From Paenibacillus anaericanus (lineage in GTDB: Bacteria > Bacillota > Bacilli > Paenibacillales > Paenibacillaceae): a stretch of 57,837 nucleotides of DNA. Positions within the stretch are counted from its first letter, which is position 1, and each line of letters begins with the position of its first letter. The position numbers were made by a program, and so were the translations under genes. Under the pieces are notes generated by a model. That model saw only the letters and a program-made list of their open reading frames with translations, was not told the DNA's origin and did not search any database. The stretch lies in NCBI RefSeq assembly GCF_003994475.1, contig NZ_RZNY01000023.1, positions 1 through 57,837 on the forward strand. The letters run 5' to 3'. Positions 19,213 to 28,508 of this stretch are shown in pieces.

Positions 19213-19291
19213 ACCGTTTGCGAAACTTTCGTAATTTATAGTAAACGGAGTGATGATTCTAAAATTATCACGAAAATCGAGGAGGGAAAGT

Positions 19292-22200
19292 GTGAAGAAG
19301 AGGATTGCATTATGGTTGTCCATTTTGTTGCTAGTATCCAGTTTTTCTTCAGGCTCAGCTGTTCTTGCTATCGAAAAATCGAAACCGGTTTCGAAACAAG
19401 AACATTGGGCTACAAAAGCGCTTGAAGTTTGGAAGTCGGCTGGAGTTATCCAAGGTTATCAGGATGGTTCTCTCCGGCCAGACGGTCAAATTACTACCGT
19501 AGAATATGTTGTCATGATGAACCGAATTTTTGGCTTCCAAGAGACAGTGGCACAGGTACCAGCAGAGATTCCTGCAGATGCTTGGTATGCTAAGGATTTG
19601 TCAAAAGCACTTGAAGCGGGTTATTTACCCACTATCAACATTGCAGATTTAGCAACGGGTTATTTGACCCGAGCGCAAGCCGCATGGAGCTTGAATAAAT
19701 TATTTGCTCTTAGTGTGCCAGTTGAGGCTGTATCATTCTCGGATACGGGTTCTCTTGATGAAGAATCCATTCAAGCCATTCAAACTTTGGCTTCAGCGGG
19801 ATACATCAAGGGTTACCCAGACGGAACATTTAGGCCAGATCGGACCATTACACGTGGAGAGATTGCTTCCATCTTAGATCGTCTGTTAGTGTCCTATGTT
19901 CATGATAGTGGGGTAAGAAATGTAGGTGGAATCCAAGGTAATATGCTGGCGAATCAGGCAGATGTAATCCTGAAGGATGGAAAGATTACGGGGAATCTAT
20001 ATTTCAGTCAGGGGCTTGGAAATGGAGATGCCTCGCTTGAGAATATCACGGTTGAGGATACTTTCTTCGTCCGTGGTGGAGGAGAAGAATCGATTGAAGT
20101 CAACAATTCCATCGTTAAACGATTGGATGTGAACAGACCGGACGGCAGGGTTCGGGTCCATCTTATCGGATCCACTCAAGTGGAGGAAACACGGGTTGGT
20201 GCGGATGCGAATCTAGACAACAGTGGAGCACCGAAAGCTAATTTTGGTCGAGTGGCGCTAGCTCCAAATGCGGCCAATATAAGTCTAACGGGACATTACG
20301 ATGAGGTTGTTGTTCCTTTGAGACAAGGTACAGATGGTCAAATGCCAATCATTACGATCTCAGGCACGGTGAAAGAGCTAGTTCTAAATGGCCCAGCCAC
20401 GATCCGTCTTGTAGGTGGAGCTGAGATTGTTAAGCTGGTCGTCTCTGCGCAAGCTGTAGCGTCAACTGTTAACGGAAGGATTCAATCACAAGGCAATTAT
20501 TTTAATGTTAAATCCTCTGAGTCTGCTCCAACTGGGGGGACTCAAACTTCAGATGGTGGTAATAACTCTGGGGGAGGACCGGGCGGGGAGGTTCCATCTA
20601 GCCCATGGACGTTAGTGTGGAGTGACGAGTTTAGTGGAAATGAACTCAATCGCTCCAAATGGACCTTCGACCTCGGTAATGGCGAATCGGTAGGTAATCC
20701 GGGATGGGGCAACAATGAGTTGGAATATTATACGGATCGTCCTGAGAATGTGAGTGTCGAAGATGGAAATCTGGTCATTACCGCAGTAAAAGAATCACAA
20801 AAATTCAATGGTTTTGATTACACATCCTCGAGAATCAAGACAAAGGGATTGTTCAGTAAGAAGTATGGAAAATTTGATATTCGCGCTAAAGCTCCCAGTG
20901 GCAAGGGATTATGGCCAGCTATCTGGATGTTACCTGAGCATGATGCATACGGTGTGTGGGCAGCTTCTGGGGAAATTGATATTATGGAAGGTTGGGGAAG
21001 TGACACAGGGAAAGTTGGCGGCACCCTTCACTATGGGGGGCAGTGGCCTAATAATACCTATACCGGCAAGGAGTATCGTTTTGAGAACGGGGGTACTACC
21101 GAAGACTACCATGTATACGGCCTTGAGTGGGAGCCCGGTGAAATTCGCTGGTATGTAGATGGTAAGCTCTATGCGACGCAGAATGATTGGTTTAGCAAGA
21201 GTGTAGGCCAACCGGCAAACAATGCCTACCCGGCACCGTTTGATAAGCCATTTCATCTCCTTTTGAACTTGGCAGTGGGTGGTCATTTTGACGGAGACCC
21301 TACAGCAGATACGGAATTCCCGGCAAAGATGCTGGTGGACTATGTTCGTGTATATGAATTGACAGGCCGTGAATACCGGGAACCAGTGGTACCGTCTACA
21401 CCTAAAGAGGATTACCCTGCAGGTTCCATTGCGGCGTTAGAAGACGGTAACTTGATGCGTAACGGAGATTTCACTAAGCATAACGAAACATCAGGAATTC
21501 CTAACATTGAAGGTGTGGTAAACACTGATTATTGGAATTTATTTATAGGAGAAGGAGGAGCAGGCGACCTAACGATTGAGAATATAGATGGGAAGAACTA
21601 TGCCAAGGTGTCGATAACAACTGCGGGCAATCAGCCGTATTCCATTCAACCGCTTGGTATCGTCTCTTTGGCCAAGGGAAGGTATTACAAACTAAGCTTT
21701 GACGCCAAGTCGGACGACTCCCGCAATATGAGCGTCAAATTAACGGGCGGTAGCTCAAGAGGTTTTGCGGCTTATTCGCAAGCTCTACAAGCAGACTTGA
21801 ACAACGAATTCAACCACTATGAGTTACCGTTCCAAATGAAGCAAGATGGTGACATCGCGGCGCGGATCGAGTTTAACATGGGACTGAATACTCATCCAGT
21901 ATGGTTAGGCAACGTGCGGTTGGTTGAGGTCGACTCTCTTGAATTTGATCATGACGTACCGAAGGTACCACTCGCTGATGGAAACCATATTTACAACGGA
22001 ACGTTTGACCAAGGTGAGGTAAATCGCTTGAGCTATTGGCATATCCTTGAGGAAGACGGAGCCAAAGTAAAGGCAAGTGTTGATCCAGCCCAACGCAAAT
22101 TGAACTTAAACATAACATCGGGAGGAACCGATAAGTCCAGCGTTCAGTTGGTCCAGAAAGGGATTTCTTTGATCAAGGGGTTGGAGTACGAACTATCTTT

Positions 22201-24091
22201 TGATGCTAAAGCCTCAGCAGATCGGGAGATCGAAGTTGAACTAACAAGCAAGAATGGAACTTCTTATGGCAAGCAGTCGCTGACACTGAGATCTTCCAAG
22301 GAGAATGTTACCACACAATTCAAAATGTTGGCGGAAACAGATGAAGCTTCACAGATTATATTCCATCTGGGAGGAAAGACCGGGACCATTGAATTGGATA
22401 ATATTAGACTGGTTCGAACATCGGTATATTTCGATCCAGATACCGTATTCTATCCGCTCATCAATGGCGATTTCAGTGAAGGGTTGGAACCGTGGCAGCT
22501 TGTTAACCCAGAGGGAGGCGGAGCTTCAAACGCTACCCTTGAAGATGATATGGCCAAGGTAACCATTACGAATAGTGGAACTAAACCACATTCCGTGTTG
22601 TTTTTCCAGGAAGGGTTAGCCGTCTCTAAAGGATTGACCTATATTCTGGAGTTCGATGCCAAATCCTCAATGAATCGAAAAATGAAGGTTTCGGTGGAGA
22701 ATGCAAGTTATGCATCTTATATCTCTAAGACGGTTGATTTGACCAATGATGTAACTCGCTTTACTTATGAGTTCCAGACGCCAAACAAAGAAATGGTTGG
22801 TTTGAAGTTTTTGCTCGGAAATGTCGGAGACGGTGTGATCAGCGATAGCCACGAAGTATGGATCGATAACGTGGAGTTAAAAGTGAAAGATGCACCTGGT
22901 CTGAAGCCGCCTGTTTTGAAAGCTGACAGTACGGGTAACAATCCGGGTAATACGATAGCAATCACCTTCAGTGACAATGAAGCGTGGAGGAAAGCGATAA
23001 ATACGGTACTTCTTAATGGGAAAGCCGTAGATGGGCAGAAATATGACATTCAAGAAGGAATATTAACTTTAGATGGGTCTCTATTTTCCTCAGCCGAACG
23101 TTATGAGATCATTGTCAAAGCTGAGGGTTATGCAAATGCTATGGTGAACCAGCCGATACTTTCAGCAAATGGAAATTTGGTCACTCAAGGCTCTTTTGAT
23201 GAAGTTTCAAACGCATGGGTGACCTGGACAGGGGATGGAGGGGCTTTTGACTTCTCGGTTGAAGATGGAACTGCCAAACTAGATATCACAGGTAAAGGGC
23301 CGAATAACTGGAGCAATCAGTTTTATCAGGCCAACATTCCGATGGTGGCGGGTAAAACCTATGAGCTTAGCTTCAAAGCTTGGTCTACAGTGGCGCGTGA
23401 TATTACCGTAGAATTCTCAGACACATCAGGTGGATCTGCGAAGTTCGATATTACTGCAACGGAAGCAGTATATAAGAAACAATTTACTGTAGATTCCTCC
23501 AAGCCGCTCAAGCTTAATTTCTTAATTGGTAAGGGTGTAACTGAGTTTGACACACCTCACACATTGTATCTAGATGATATTGAGATTAGGGAAGTGACGA
23601 ATCCATCTCCTGGGACGGAAGGACATGACCTATTGAATGGTGACTTCTCACAAGGTACCGAATCATGGGATATATATACAAATGATGGTTCAAATGCGGA
23701 GATCTCTGCAGCGGATGGCGAGTTAAAAGTTGACTTTAAGAACTATGACGGATGGAACTCTTGGTCAACCCAAATCTATCAGAATAAGTTGAATTTAAAG
23801 AGCGGTACCACGTATACCCTCTCCTTCGATGCTAGTTCAAGTCTGGATAAACGGATTGGGGTAGATATCGTAGTTAACTCAATTCCTGACGGTTCAAGCG
23901 GGAAACACTTGGCGGAGACGCTGGATCTTACGTCTGATAAGCAGACATTCACGTATGTTTTCTCCGTTGGTGATTCAGGTGATCCAAATGCTAAGCTAGT
24001 TTTCTTGCTTGGTAGTCAAAATGTTCCAGGAGAACAATTTATTTCTCATAATATTTTATTGGATAACGTGACTTTAGTAGAAAAGAAATAG
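19292..24091 (+). CDS. S-layer-anchored GH16 endo-beta-glucanase with multiple CBMs
   Basis: A cell-surface beta-glucanase of about 1,599 residues. It starts at GTG 19292 behind GGAGGG. A signal peptide (1-27, ending SAVLA) is followed by three SLH repeats (about 35-200; GYQDGSLRPDGQIT, GYPDGTFRPDRTIT) for wall attachment. A repetitive beta-rich region spans about 205-410, then a Gly/Ser linker (about 415-435). The GH16 domain has the catalytic motif E561-I-D-I-M-E566; laminarin or another beta-1,3-glucan is the likely substrate. Five CBM4/9-like modules follow, each opening with an NGDF/NGTF/QGSF motif, with a DUF1533-like domain between the third and fourth. A cre site predicts glucose repression. 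Exact glycan specificity is not certain. Confidence 0.92.
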   Translation: MKKRIALWLSILLLVSSFSSGSAVLAIEKSKPVSKQEHWATKALEVWKSAGVIQGYQDGSLRPDGQITTVEYVVMMNRIFGFQETVAQVPAEIPADAWYAKDLSKALEAGYLPTINIADLATGYLTRAQAAWSLNKLFALSVPVEAVSFSDTGSLDEESIQAIQTLASAGYIKGYPDGTFRPDRTITRGEIASILDRLLVSYVHDSGVRNVGGIQGNMLANQADVILKDGKITGNLYFSQGLGNGDASLENITVEDTFFVRGGGEESIEVNNSIVKRLDVNRPDGRVRVHLIGSTQVEETRVGADANLDNSGAPKANFGRVALAPNAANISLTGHYDEVVVPLRQGTDGQMPIITISGTVKELVLNGPATIRLVGGAEIVKLVVSAQAVASTVNGRIQSQGNYFNVKSSESAPTGGTQTSDGGNNSGGGPGGEVPSSPWTLVWSDEFSGNELNRSKWTFDLGNGESVGNPGWGNNELEYYTDRPENVSVEDGNLVITAVKESQKFNGFDYTSSRIKTKGLFSKKYGKFDIRAKAPSGKGLWPAIWMLPEHDAYGVWAASGEIDIMEGWGSDTGKVGGTLHYGGQWPNNTYTGKEYRFENGGTTEDYHVYGLEWEPGEIRWYVDGKLYATQNDWFSKSVGQPANNAYPAPFDKPFHLLLNLAVGGHFDGDPTADTEFPAKMLVDYVRVYELTGREYREPVVPSTPKEDYPAGSIAALEDGNLMRNGDFTKHNETSGIPNIEGVVNTDYWNLFIGEGGAGDLTIENIDGKNYAKVSITTAGNQPYSIQPLGIVSLAKGRYYKLSFDAKSDDSRNMSVKLTGGSSRGFAAYSQALQADLNNEFNHYELPFQMKQDGDIAARIEFNMGLNTHPVWLGNVRLVEVDSLEFDHDVPKVPLADGNHIYNGTFDQGEVNRLSYWHILEEDGAKVKASVDPAQRKLNLNITSGGTDKSSVQLVQKGISLIKGLEYELSFDAKASADREIEVELTSKNGTSYGKQSLTLRSSKENVTTQFKMLAETDEASQIIFHLGGKTGTIELDNIRLVRTSVYFDPDTVFYPLINGDFSEGLEPWQLVNPEGGGASNATLEDDMAKVTITNSGTKPHSVLFFQEGLAVSKGLTYILEFDAKSSMNRKMKVSVENASYASYISKTVDLTNDVTRFTYEFQTPNKEMVGLKFLLGNVGDGVISDSHEVWIDNVELKVKDAPGLKPPVLKADSTGNNPGNTIAITFSDNEAWRKAINTVLLNGKAVDGQKYDIQEGILTLDGSLFSSAERYEIIVKAEGYANAMVNQPILSANGNLVTQGSFDEVSNAWVTWTGDGGAFDFSVEDGTAKLDITGKGPNNWSNQFYQANIPMVAGKTYELSFKAWSTVARDITVEFSDTSGGSAKFDITATEAVYKKQFTVDSSKPLKLNFLIGKGVTEFDTPHTLYLDDIEIREVTNPSPGTEGHDLLNGDFSQGTESWDIYTNDGSNAEISAADGELKVDFKNYDGWNSWSTQIYQNKLNLKSGTTYTLSFDASSSLDKRIGVDIVVNSIPDGSSGKHLAETLDLTSDKQTFTYVFSVGDSGDPNAKLVFLLGSQNVPGEQFISHNILLDNVTLVEKK

Positions 24092-24101
24092 GGCAATATT
24101 T

Positions 24102-24142
24102 AAAGCTGGAATGGGCCAAACCTATTCCAGCTTTATTCTTTA
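24102..24142 (+). terminator. Terminator after the glucanase gene
   Basis: Long stem AAAGCTGGAATGGG / CCTATTCCAGCTTT with loop CCAAA, followed by ATTCTTTAT. Confidence 0.8.
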
Positions 24143-24281
24143 TGCTATCCCCGGGAGATGCCCATACAAGAATGAAATTTGGGTATTTTCATAATTTGCT
24201 GTAAATTATTTGCTAGACCATACGCAGCGACGCATTTTTTTGATACAATAGCTGAAAACTGACTCGTATAAGGAGATTATT

Positions 24282-25670
24282 ATGGACTACATTAGCACTC
24301 GGGGGAAAGTAGGAGCGATCGGCTTCATCGATGCCGTGATGATGGGACTCGCCGATGATGGCGGACTACTCGTTCCGAAACACATCCCGCAAGTATCTGA
24401 AGAGACTTTGAAGCAATGGCAACAACTTTCTTATCAGGATTTAGCGCTGGAAATCTTTTCGCTATATATTGGCGAGGAAATTCCACGTGAAGACTTGAAG
24501 AAGCTTGTCGACGATAGTTATGCAACATTCCGCGACGCGGAGGTCACTCCTGTACGCTCGATGAATAATAGTCTTCAAATTCTTGAGTTATTTCACGGGC
24601 CTACATTTGCATTCAAAGACATAGCATTACAATTTTTAGGCAACCTATATTCGTACATCTCTCGTAAAGACAATTCGATCATTCATATTCTCGGTGCGAC
24701 TTCCGGCGATACTGGAGCTTCAGCGATCGAAGGTGTACGTGGTAAGGAAGGTATTCGCATCTGTATCCTGCATCCACATCAGAAAGTAAGTAAGGTGCAA
24801 GAATTACAAATGACGACGGTTGATGATGCCAATGTGTTGAATCTATCTGTGGAGGGTAACTTCGATGATTGCCAACGCATCATCAAAGAGTTATTCGCCG
24901 ATGTAGACTTTAAACACCGTTACCACTTGCGTGCCATTAACTCTATCAACATTGCACGTATTTTGGCACAAACGGTGTATTACTTCTACGCATACTTCCA
25001 ACTTACGAAGAAGGATCCGGCCGCGAAGGTTAACTTCAGCGTACCAACAGGTAACTTTGGTGACATCTTTGCAGGTTATTTAGCTAAACGCATGGGGCTT
25101 CCGATTCACAAGCTGATTCTTGCTACCAATGAGAACAATATCTTAGAGCGTTTCGTGAATGAGGGCGTATATCAACCAGGAGAGTTCCATAGCACTTACA
25201 GTCCATCTATGGATATTCAGGTTGCGAGCAACTTCGAACGGTACCTCTATTTCCTTCATGGCGAAGATGCACAAGCGATTTCCGCGATCATGGACCAATA
25301 CAAAGTCGATGGTAAAATTGTGATCCCAGCGGATAAGCTGGCTAAGGTTCAAGCTGATTTTGTCGCTTATGGTGTACAAGGCGAAGAATGCCTGCGTACT
25401 ATCAGCAAGTATTATGAATCAAATGATTACTTGCTTGACCCGCACACCGCTTGCGGTGTGGCAGCAGCAGAGCAATTCACAAGCGAGGGTGAAGTGACCG
25501 TTGCCCTGTCTACAGCGCATCCAGCGAAGTTTGACGAAGCGATTCGTTTGGTTAACATCGAGCAAACGTCGCCAACGCAAATTGAAGCTTTATTCGATAA
25601 ACCTCAGTTCCAGACACTCGTAGGTGGATCCAACAGCGAAATTATCGAGCAACTGGTTAAGTTCTACTAA
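24282..25670 (+). CDS. thrC: Threonine synthase
   Basis: PLP enzyme converting O-phosphohomoserine to threonine in the cytosol, 462 residues. It is the longer threonine synthase type with its own N-terminal domain (MDYISTRG..VGFIDAVMMGLADDGGL region). The PLP lysine is K112 in HGPTFAFKDIALQF, and the phosphate-binding region is GATSGDTGASAIEG. AAGGAG precedes the ATG. It is monocistronic here between two terminators, apart from hom and thrB, which are usual neighbours in Bacillales. Confidence 0.95.
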   Translation: MDYISTRGKVGAIGFIDAVMMGLADDGGLLVPKHIPQVSEETLKQWQQLSYQDLALEIFSLYIGEEIPREDLKKLVDDSYATFRDAEVTPVRSMNNSLQILELFHGPTFAFKDIALQFLGNLYSYISRKDNSIIHILGATSGDTGASAIEGVRGKEGIRICILHPHQKVSKVQELQMTTVDDANVLNLSVEGNFDDCQRIIKELFADVDFKHRYHLRAINSINIARILAQTVYYFYAYFQLTKKDPAAKVNFSVPTGNFGDIFAGYLAKRMGLPIHKLILATNENNILERFVNEGVYQPGEFHSTYSPSMDIQVASNFERYLYFLHGEDAQAISAIMDQYKVDGKIVIPADKLAKVQADFVAYGVQGEECLRTISKYYESNDYLLDPHTACGVAAAEQFTSEGEVTVALSTAHPAKFDEAIRLVNIEQTSPTQIEALFDKPQFQTLVGGSNSEIIEQLVKFY

Positions 25671-25693
25671 GTTTTACATTACGAGGTGCGGCA

Positions 25694-25733
25694 CAGCTCC
25701 AACAGGTATATTACCTGTTGGAGCTGTTTTTTT
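25694..25733 (+). terminator. Terminator after thrC
   Basis: Perfect 15-bp stem CAGCTCCAACAGGTA / TACCTGTTGGAGCTG (25694-25708 with 25712-25726), followed by seven T. Confidence 0.95.
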
Positions 25734-25803
25734 ATGAATGGATTGTCCTGAAAAGTGCATAATATACCAGGAATTTAATCCAAGCTTAAAAGGAGAAGGT
25801 ACG

Positions 25804-26463
25804 ATGAAAAGCAGGCTTCTAAAACTAACGCTGTTGAGTATATTTCTAGTTCTGAATTTGGTACCCCTACACGCTAAGGCGGCCACAGGGGACGATCCAG
25901 TCCTTGCACAAAAGGATTGTCTGAGTCAATCGAAGGTAGATCTGAAGTGGGATTTAAGAAAACTTTGGATCGATCATGTAAGGTGGACGCGAGAATATAT
26001 CGTAAGCGCTATTGCAGGTTTGGAGGACCAACAACAAGTACTAGCAAGGCTTTTGAAGAATCAGCAGGATATTGGCAATGCGATCAAACCATATTATGGC
26101 GATGCGGCTGGTGACAAACTGGCTGAAATATTGCGTGAGCATATCCTACTCGCGGGGAAAGTACTAGATGCAGCAAAGGCTGGCAATCAGGCAGACCTCG
26201 AGAAGTACAATAAAGAGTGGCATAGAAATGCAGATGATATTGCTGATTTTCTCAGTAAGGCGAATCCCAATTGGTCCAAAAAAGAACTGCAAGACATGTT
26301 ATATGAGCATCTGAAATTAATAACGGATGATGTAACAGCAAGGCTTCATAAGGACTGGAACGGTAGCATTAATGCTTATGATAAGGGTTTGGACCATATG
26401 ATTATGTTCGCTGATATCCTTGCGGATGGAATTATCAAACAATTCCCTAATAAGTTTAAGTGA
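25804..26463 (+). CDS. Secreted helical protein of unknown function
   Basis: A 219-residue exported protein. The start at 25804 is set by AAAAGGAGAAGG; the signal peptide ends at about residue 28 (LHAKAA). The mature part is helical. I recognise the pattern LRKLWIDHVRWTREYI, IKPYYGDAAGDKLAEI and IIKQFPNKF from a widespread exported family in Bacilli, actinobacteria and proteobacteria that is sometimes misannotated as acetylglutamate kinase or glycosyltransferase. Nothing here supports either enzyme. Function unknown; single gene with its own terminator. Confidence 0.8.
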   Translation: MKSRLLKLTLLSIFLVLNLVPLHAKAATGDDPVLAQKDCLSQSKVDLKWDLRKLWIDHVRWTREYIVSAIAGLEDQQQVLARLLKNQQDIGNAIKPYYGDAAGDKLAEILREHILLAGKVLDAAKAGNQADLEKYNKEWHRNADDIADFLSKANPNWSKKELQDMLYEHLKLITDDVTARLHKDWNGSINAYDKGLDHMIMFADILADGIIKQFPNKFK

Positions 26464-26480
26464 CTTTGGACCCCAAATGA

Positions 26481-26532
26481 AATAACAAAAGGTCGGTACC
26501 TGTTAAGGGCTTCCGGCCTTTTGTTATTTTAT
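26481..26532 (+). terminator. Terminator after the secreted helical protein gene
   Basis: Stem AATAACAAAAGGTCGG / CCGGCCTTTTGTTATT flanking about 16 nt, followed by T-rich sequence. Confidence 0.8.
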
Positions 26533-26570
26533 TTTAACGGATTGAACTTCGTTAACTACAACTAAATAAT

Positions 26571-26590
26571 TTGACAGTAACTATCAAATG
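26571..26590. promoter_or_regulatory. Operator/promoter of the MFS exporter
   Basis: TTGACAGTAACTATCAAATG. Its flanked form, ATTTGACAGTAACTATCAAAT, is an 18/21 palindrome and contains the -35 box TTGACA; TAGTAT 17 bp downstream (26594-26599) serves as -10. A related element (16/20 identical) lies in front of the TetR gene at 28406-28425. Confidence 0.6.
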
Positions 26591-26636
26591 ATATAGTATC
26601 TCGATATGAAGTTAATGTTGAAAGGTGGTAACTATC

Positions 26637-28157
26637 GTGGAACTCAAAGGAAATCACAGATGGTGGGTGTTAGGCGCACTGGCTATCGGCATACTAGCGG
26701 TTGGTTTAGACATGACAATTCTTAATTTGGCTTTACCTATCTTAGCTACAGACTTGCATGCAACGAACGGAGAACTCCAATGGTTTGCTGATGCGTATAA
26801 TTTGGTCTTTGCTGCTGCGTTACTTCCTGCAGGATTGCTTGGTGATCGTTTAGGGCGTAAGAAGATGCTAATTATTGGGCTGACTTTGTTTGGAGTGGCC
26901 TCGGTGGGATGTGCCTATGCAGGTTCCGCATGGGAATTAATCGCTGGGCGCGCATTTCTGGGTCTTGGTGCAGCACTGTTGGTACCATTGTCCATGTCCA
27001 TCATCCCGGTGTTGTTTTCTGAAAAGGAACGCCCTAAGGCAATTGGGATTTGGATGATGGCTAATGCATTTGGCATTCCGCTTGGACCTATAGTAGGGGG
27101 ATGGTTACTCAACAACTACTGGTGGGGTTCCGTTTTCCTAATTAACATCCCGTTAGTTGTTCTCGCTTTATTCGCAGTTTTCATATTGCTACCGGAATCT
27201 CGAAGTAAGATGAGCCAACGGGTAGATTTCATTGGTGTGATAGCCTCAAGCCTAGGGCTGGTCGGTGTAACATACGGTGTAATTGAAATAGGAGAGAAAG
27301 GTTGGGGAGAACCCGTAACGTTGATTACATTGATAGCGGGTTTATTGGTTCTTGTGGGCTTTGTCCTTTGGGAGCGGCGAGTTAGTCACCCACTCATTGA
27401 CCTTTCGTTATTTCGTTCGTCTAGCTTCACTTGGGGTACGATACTAGCTACGGTTATATCCTTTGCTATGTTCGGGGTGTTATTTCTGATGCCGCAATAT
27501 TTTCTAGCGGTCGGAGGGGTGGATGTGCAAAGAGCCGGTCTGCAATTACTGCCGCTAGTTGGTGGCCTCTTAGTGGGATCACAAATATCTGACCAACTTC
27601 AGTCACGGTTTGGGGCTAAGATCCCCATTGCACTCGGTTTTCTGGTGCTTGCGACAGGTCTGATTGTCGGAACCAATACCGGTATAGACACTGGATACGG
27701 CTTTACTTCGGTATGGATCACAATTACCGGACTTGGCATTGGGTTTGCGTTACCTGCGGTTATGGATGCAACCATTTCCGCACTTTCGGCCGAGCGGAGT
27801 GGTGTGGGCTCAGCGCTGATCATGGCCATGCGGCAAGTCGGGGGGACAATGGGAGTAGCTATCCTGGGGACCTTACTAAGTACTGGGTATCGAAATAAAC
27901 TGGATTTGCACGGGTTATCTGGGGAAGCCGCGGAGTCGGTACGACGAAATGTATCAGCCGGTGTAGCGGTGGCACGCCAGATCAATTCGACCACATTGAT
28001 CGATTCGGTGAGATCATCCTTTATTCACGGAATGGAGATCACGTTGTGGGTGTGTGGGGGTGTTGCTGCTCTAGGTGTTCTAATAACGTTGAGCTTCTTG
28101 CAGACGCGGGTAGATCGTAATGTGAAATCGGAGCTTGAGCAGACTACCGTTGGATAG
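26637..28157 (+). CDS. MFS multidrug exporter, DHA2 (EmrB/QacA) type
   Basis: Integral membrane proton antiporter of about 506 residues with roughly 14 hydrophobic segments, the DHA2 topology. It has DMTILNLALP near TM1 (motif D1), GDRLGRKKML after TM2 (motif A), and RAFLGLGAALLVPLS and GPIVGGWL (motif C region) in TM4-5. The GTG at 26637 is preferred, with AAAGGTGG eight bases upstream. It is followed by a TetR and a MarR gene. Shared operator-like sequences suggest the TetR protein controls it. Exported compound unknown. Confidence 0.92.
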   Translation: MELKGNHRWWVLGALAIGILAVGLDMTILNLALPILATDLHATNGELQWFADAYNLVFAAALLPAGLLGDRLGRKKMLIIGLTLFGVASVGCAYAGSAWELIAGRAFLGLGAALLVPLSMSIIPVLFSEKERPKAIGIWMMANAFGIPLGPIVGGWLLNNYWWGSVFLINIPLVVLALFAVFILLPESRSKMSQRVDFIGVIASSLGLVGVTYGVIEIGEKGWGEPVTLITLIAGLLVLVGFVLWERRVSHPLIDLSLFRSSSFTWGTILATVISFAMFGVLFLMPQYFLAVGGVDVQRAGLQLLPLVGGLLVGSQISDQLQSRFGAKIPIALGFLVLATGLIVGTNTGIDTGYGFTSVWITITGLGIGFALPAVMDATISALSAERSGVGSALIMAMRQVGGTMGVAILGTLLSTGYRNKLDLHGLSGEAAESVRRNVSAGVAVARQINSTTLIDSVRSSFIHGMEITLWVCGGVAALGVLITLSFLQTRVDRNVKSELEQTTVG

Positions 28158-28189
28158 TAAGTGGTGATCGAGTAGTTAAGGAATCTGGT

Positions 28190-28327
28190 AGAAGTCTTTT
28201 CATTTGTTCGATGTGTACGCTATCAGCCAAGGAGGCGGACTACCGATCGGTACTGTTATGGGGGCTCTCGCTTTGTTCGCAGTAGGAAGCGTCGCGGGCG
28301 GGCTCAAGCTTATCCACCGGGATTTGT
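28190..28327 (+). pseudogene. Possible remnant of a membrane-protein gene end
   Basis: A frame closing with TAG at 28325-28327 encodes about 40 residues including a hydrophobic, Gly-rich helix (IGTVMGALALFAVGSVAGG) and a charged tail (LKLIHRDL). It has no start codon with a ribosome binding site and an upstream in-frame stop. It could be the fossil C terminus of a transporter, but chance is not excluded. Confidence 0.25.
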
Positions 28328-28339
28328 AGTGGTACCGTA

Positions 28340-28374
28340 CTAACCGTTCTTTCCAGGAGCGGTTTTTTTCTTTG
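28340..28374 (+). terminator. Terminator upstream of the tetR-type gene
   Basis: AACCG / CGGTT stem with inner pairing across TTCTTTCCAGGAG, followed by seven T. It probably ends the MFS transcript. Confidence 0.6.
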
Positions 28375-28405
28375 TGGAAATTTAATTATTGACGGATTGA
28401 CAAAA

Positions 28406-28425
28406 TTGACATAAACAATCAAAAG
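28406..28425. promoter_or_regulatory. Operator-like element before the tetR-type gene
   Basis: TTGACATAAACAATCAAAAG matches the MFS operator (26571-26590) at 16 of 20 positions. Two more TTGAC words lie just upstream (28389, 28397). Autoregulation by the TetR protein is inferred. Confidence 0.5.
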
Positions 28426-28508
28426 GAATAAAGTGTCATTATAATGTAGAGTGAATGGAGAAATGGAGTCTGAACGAACTAAACTAGCATTAAGGAGTGA
28501 AGAATAAA

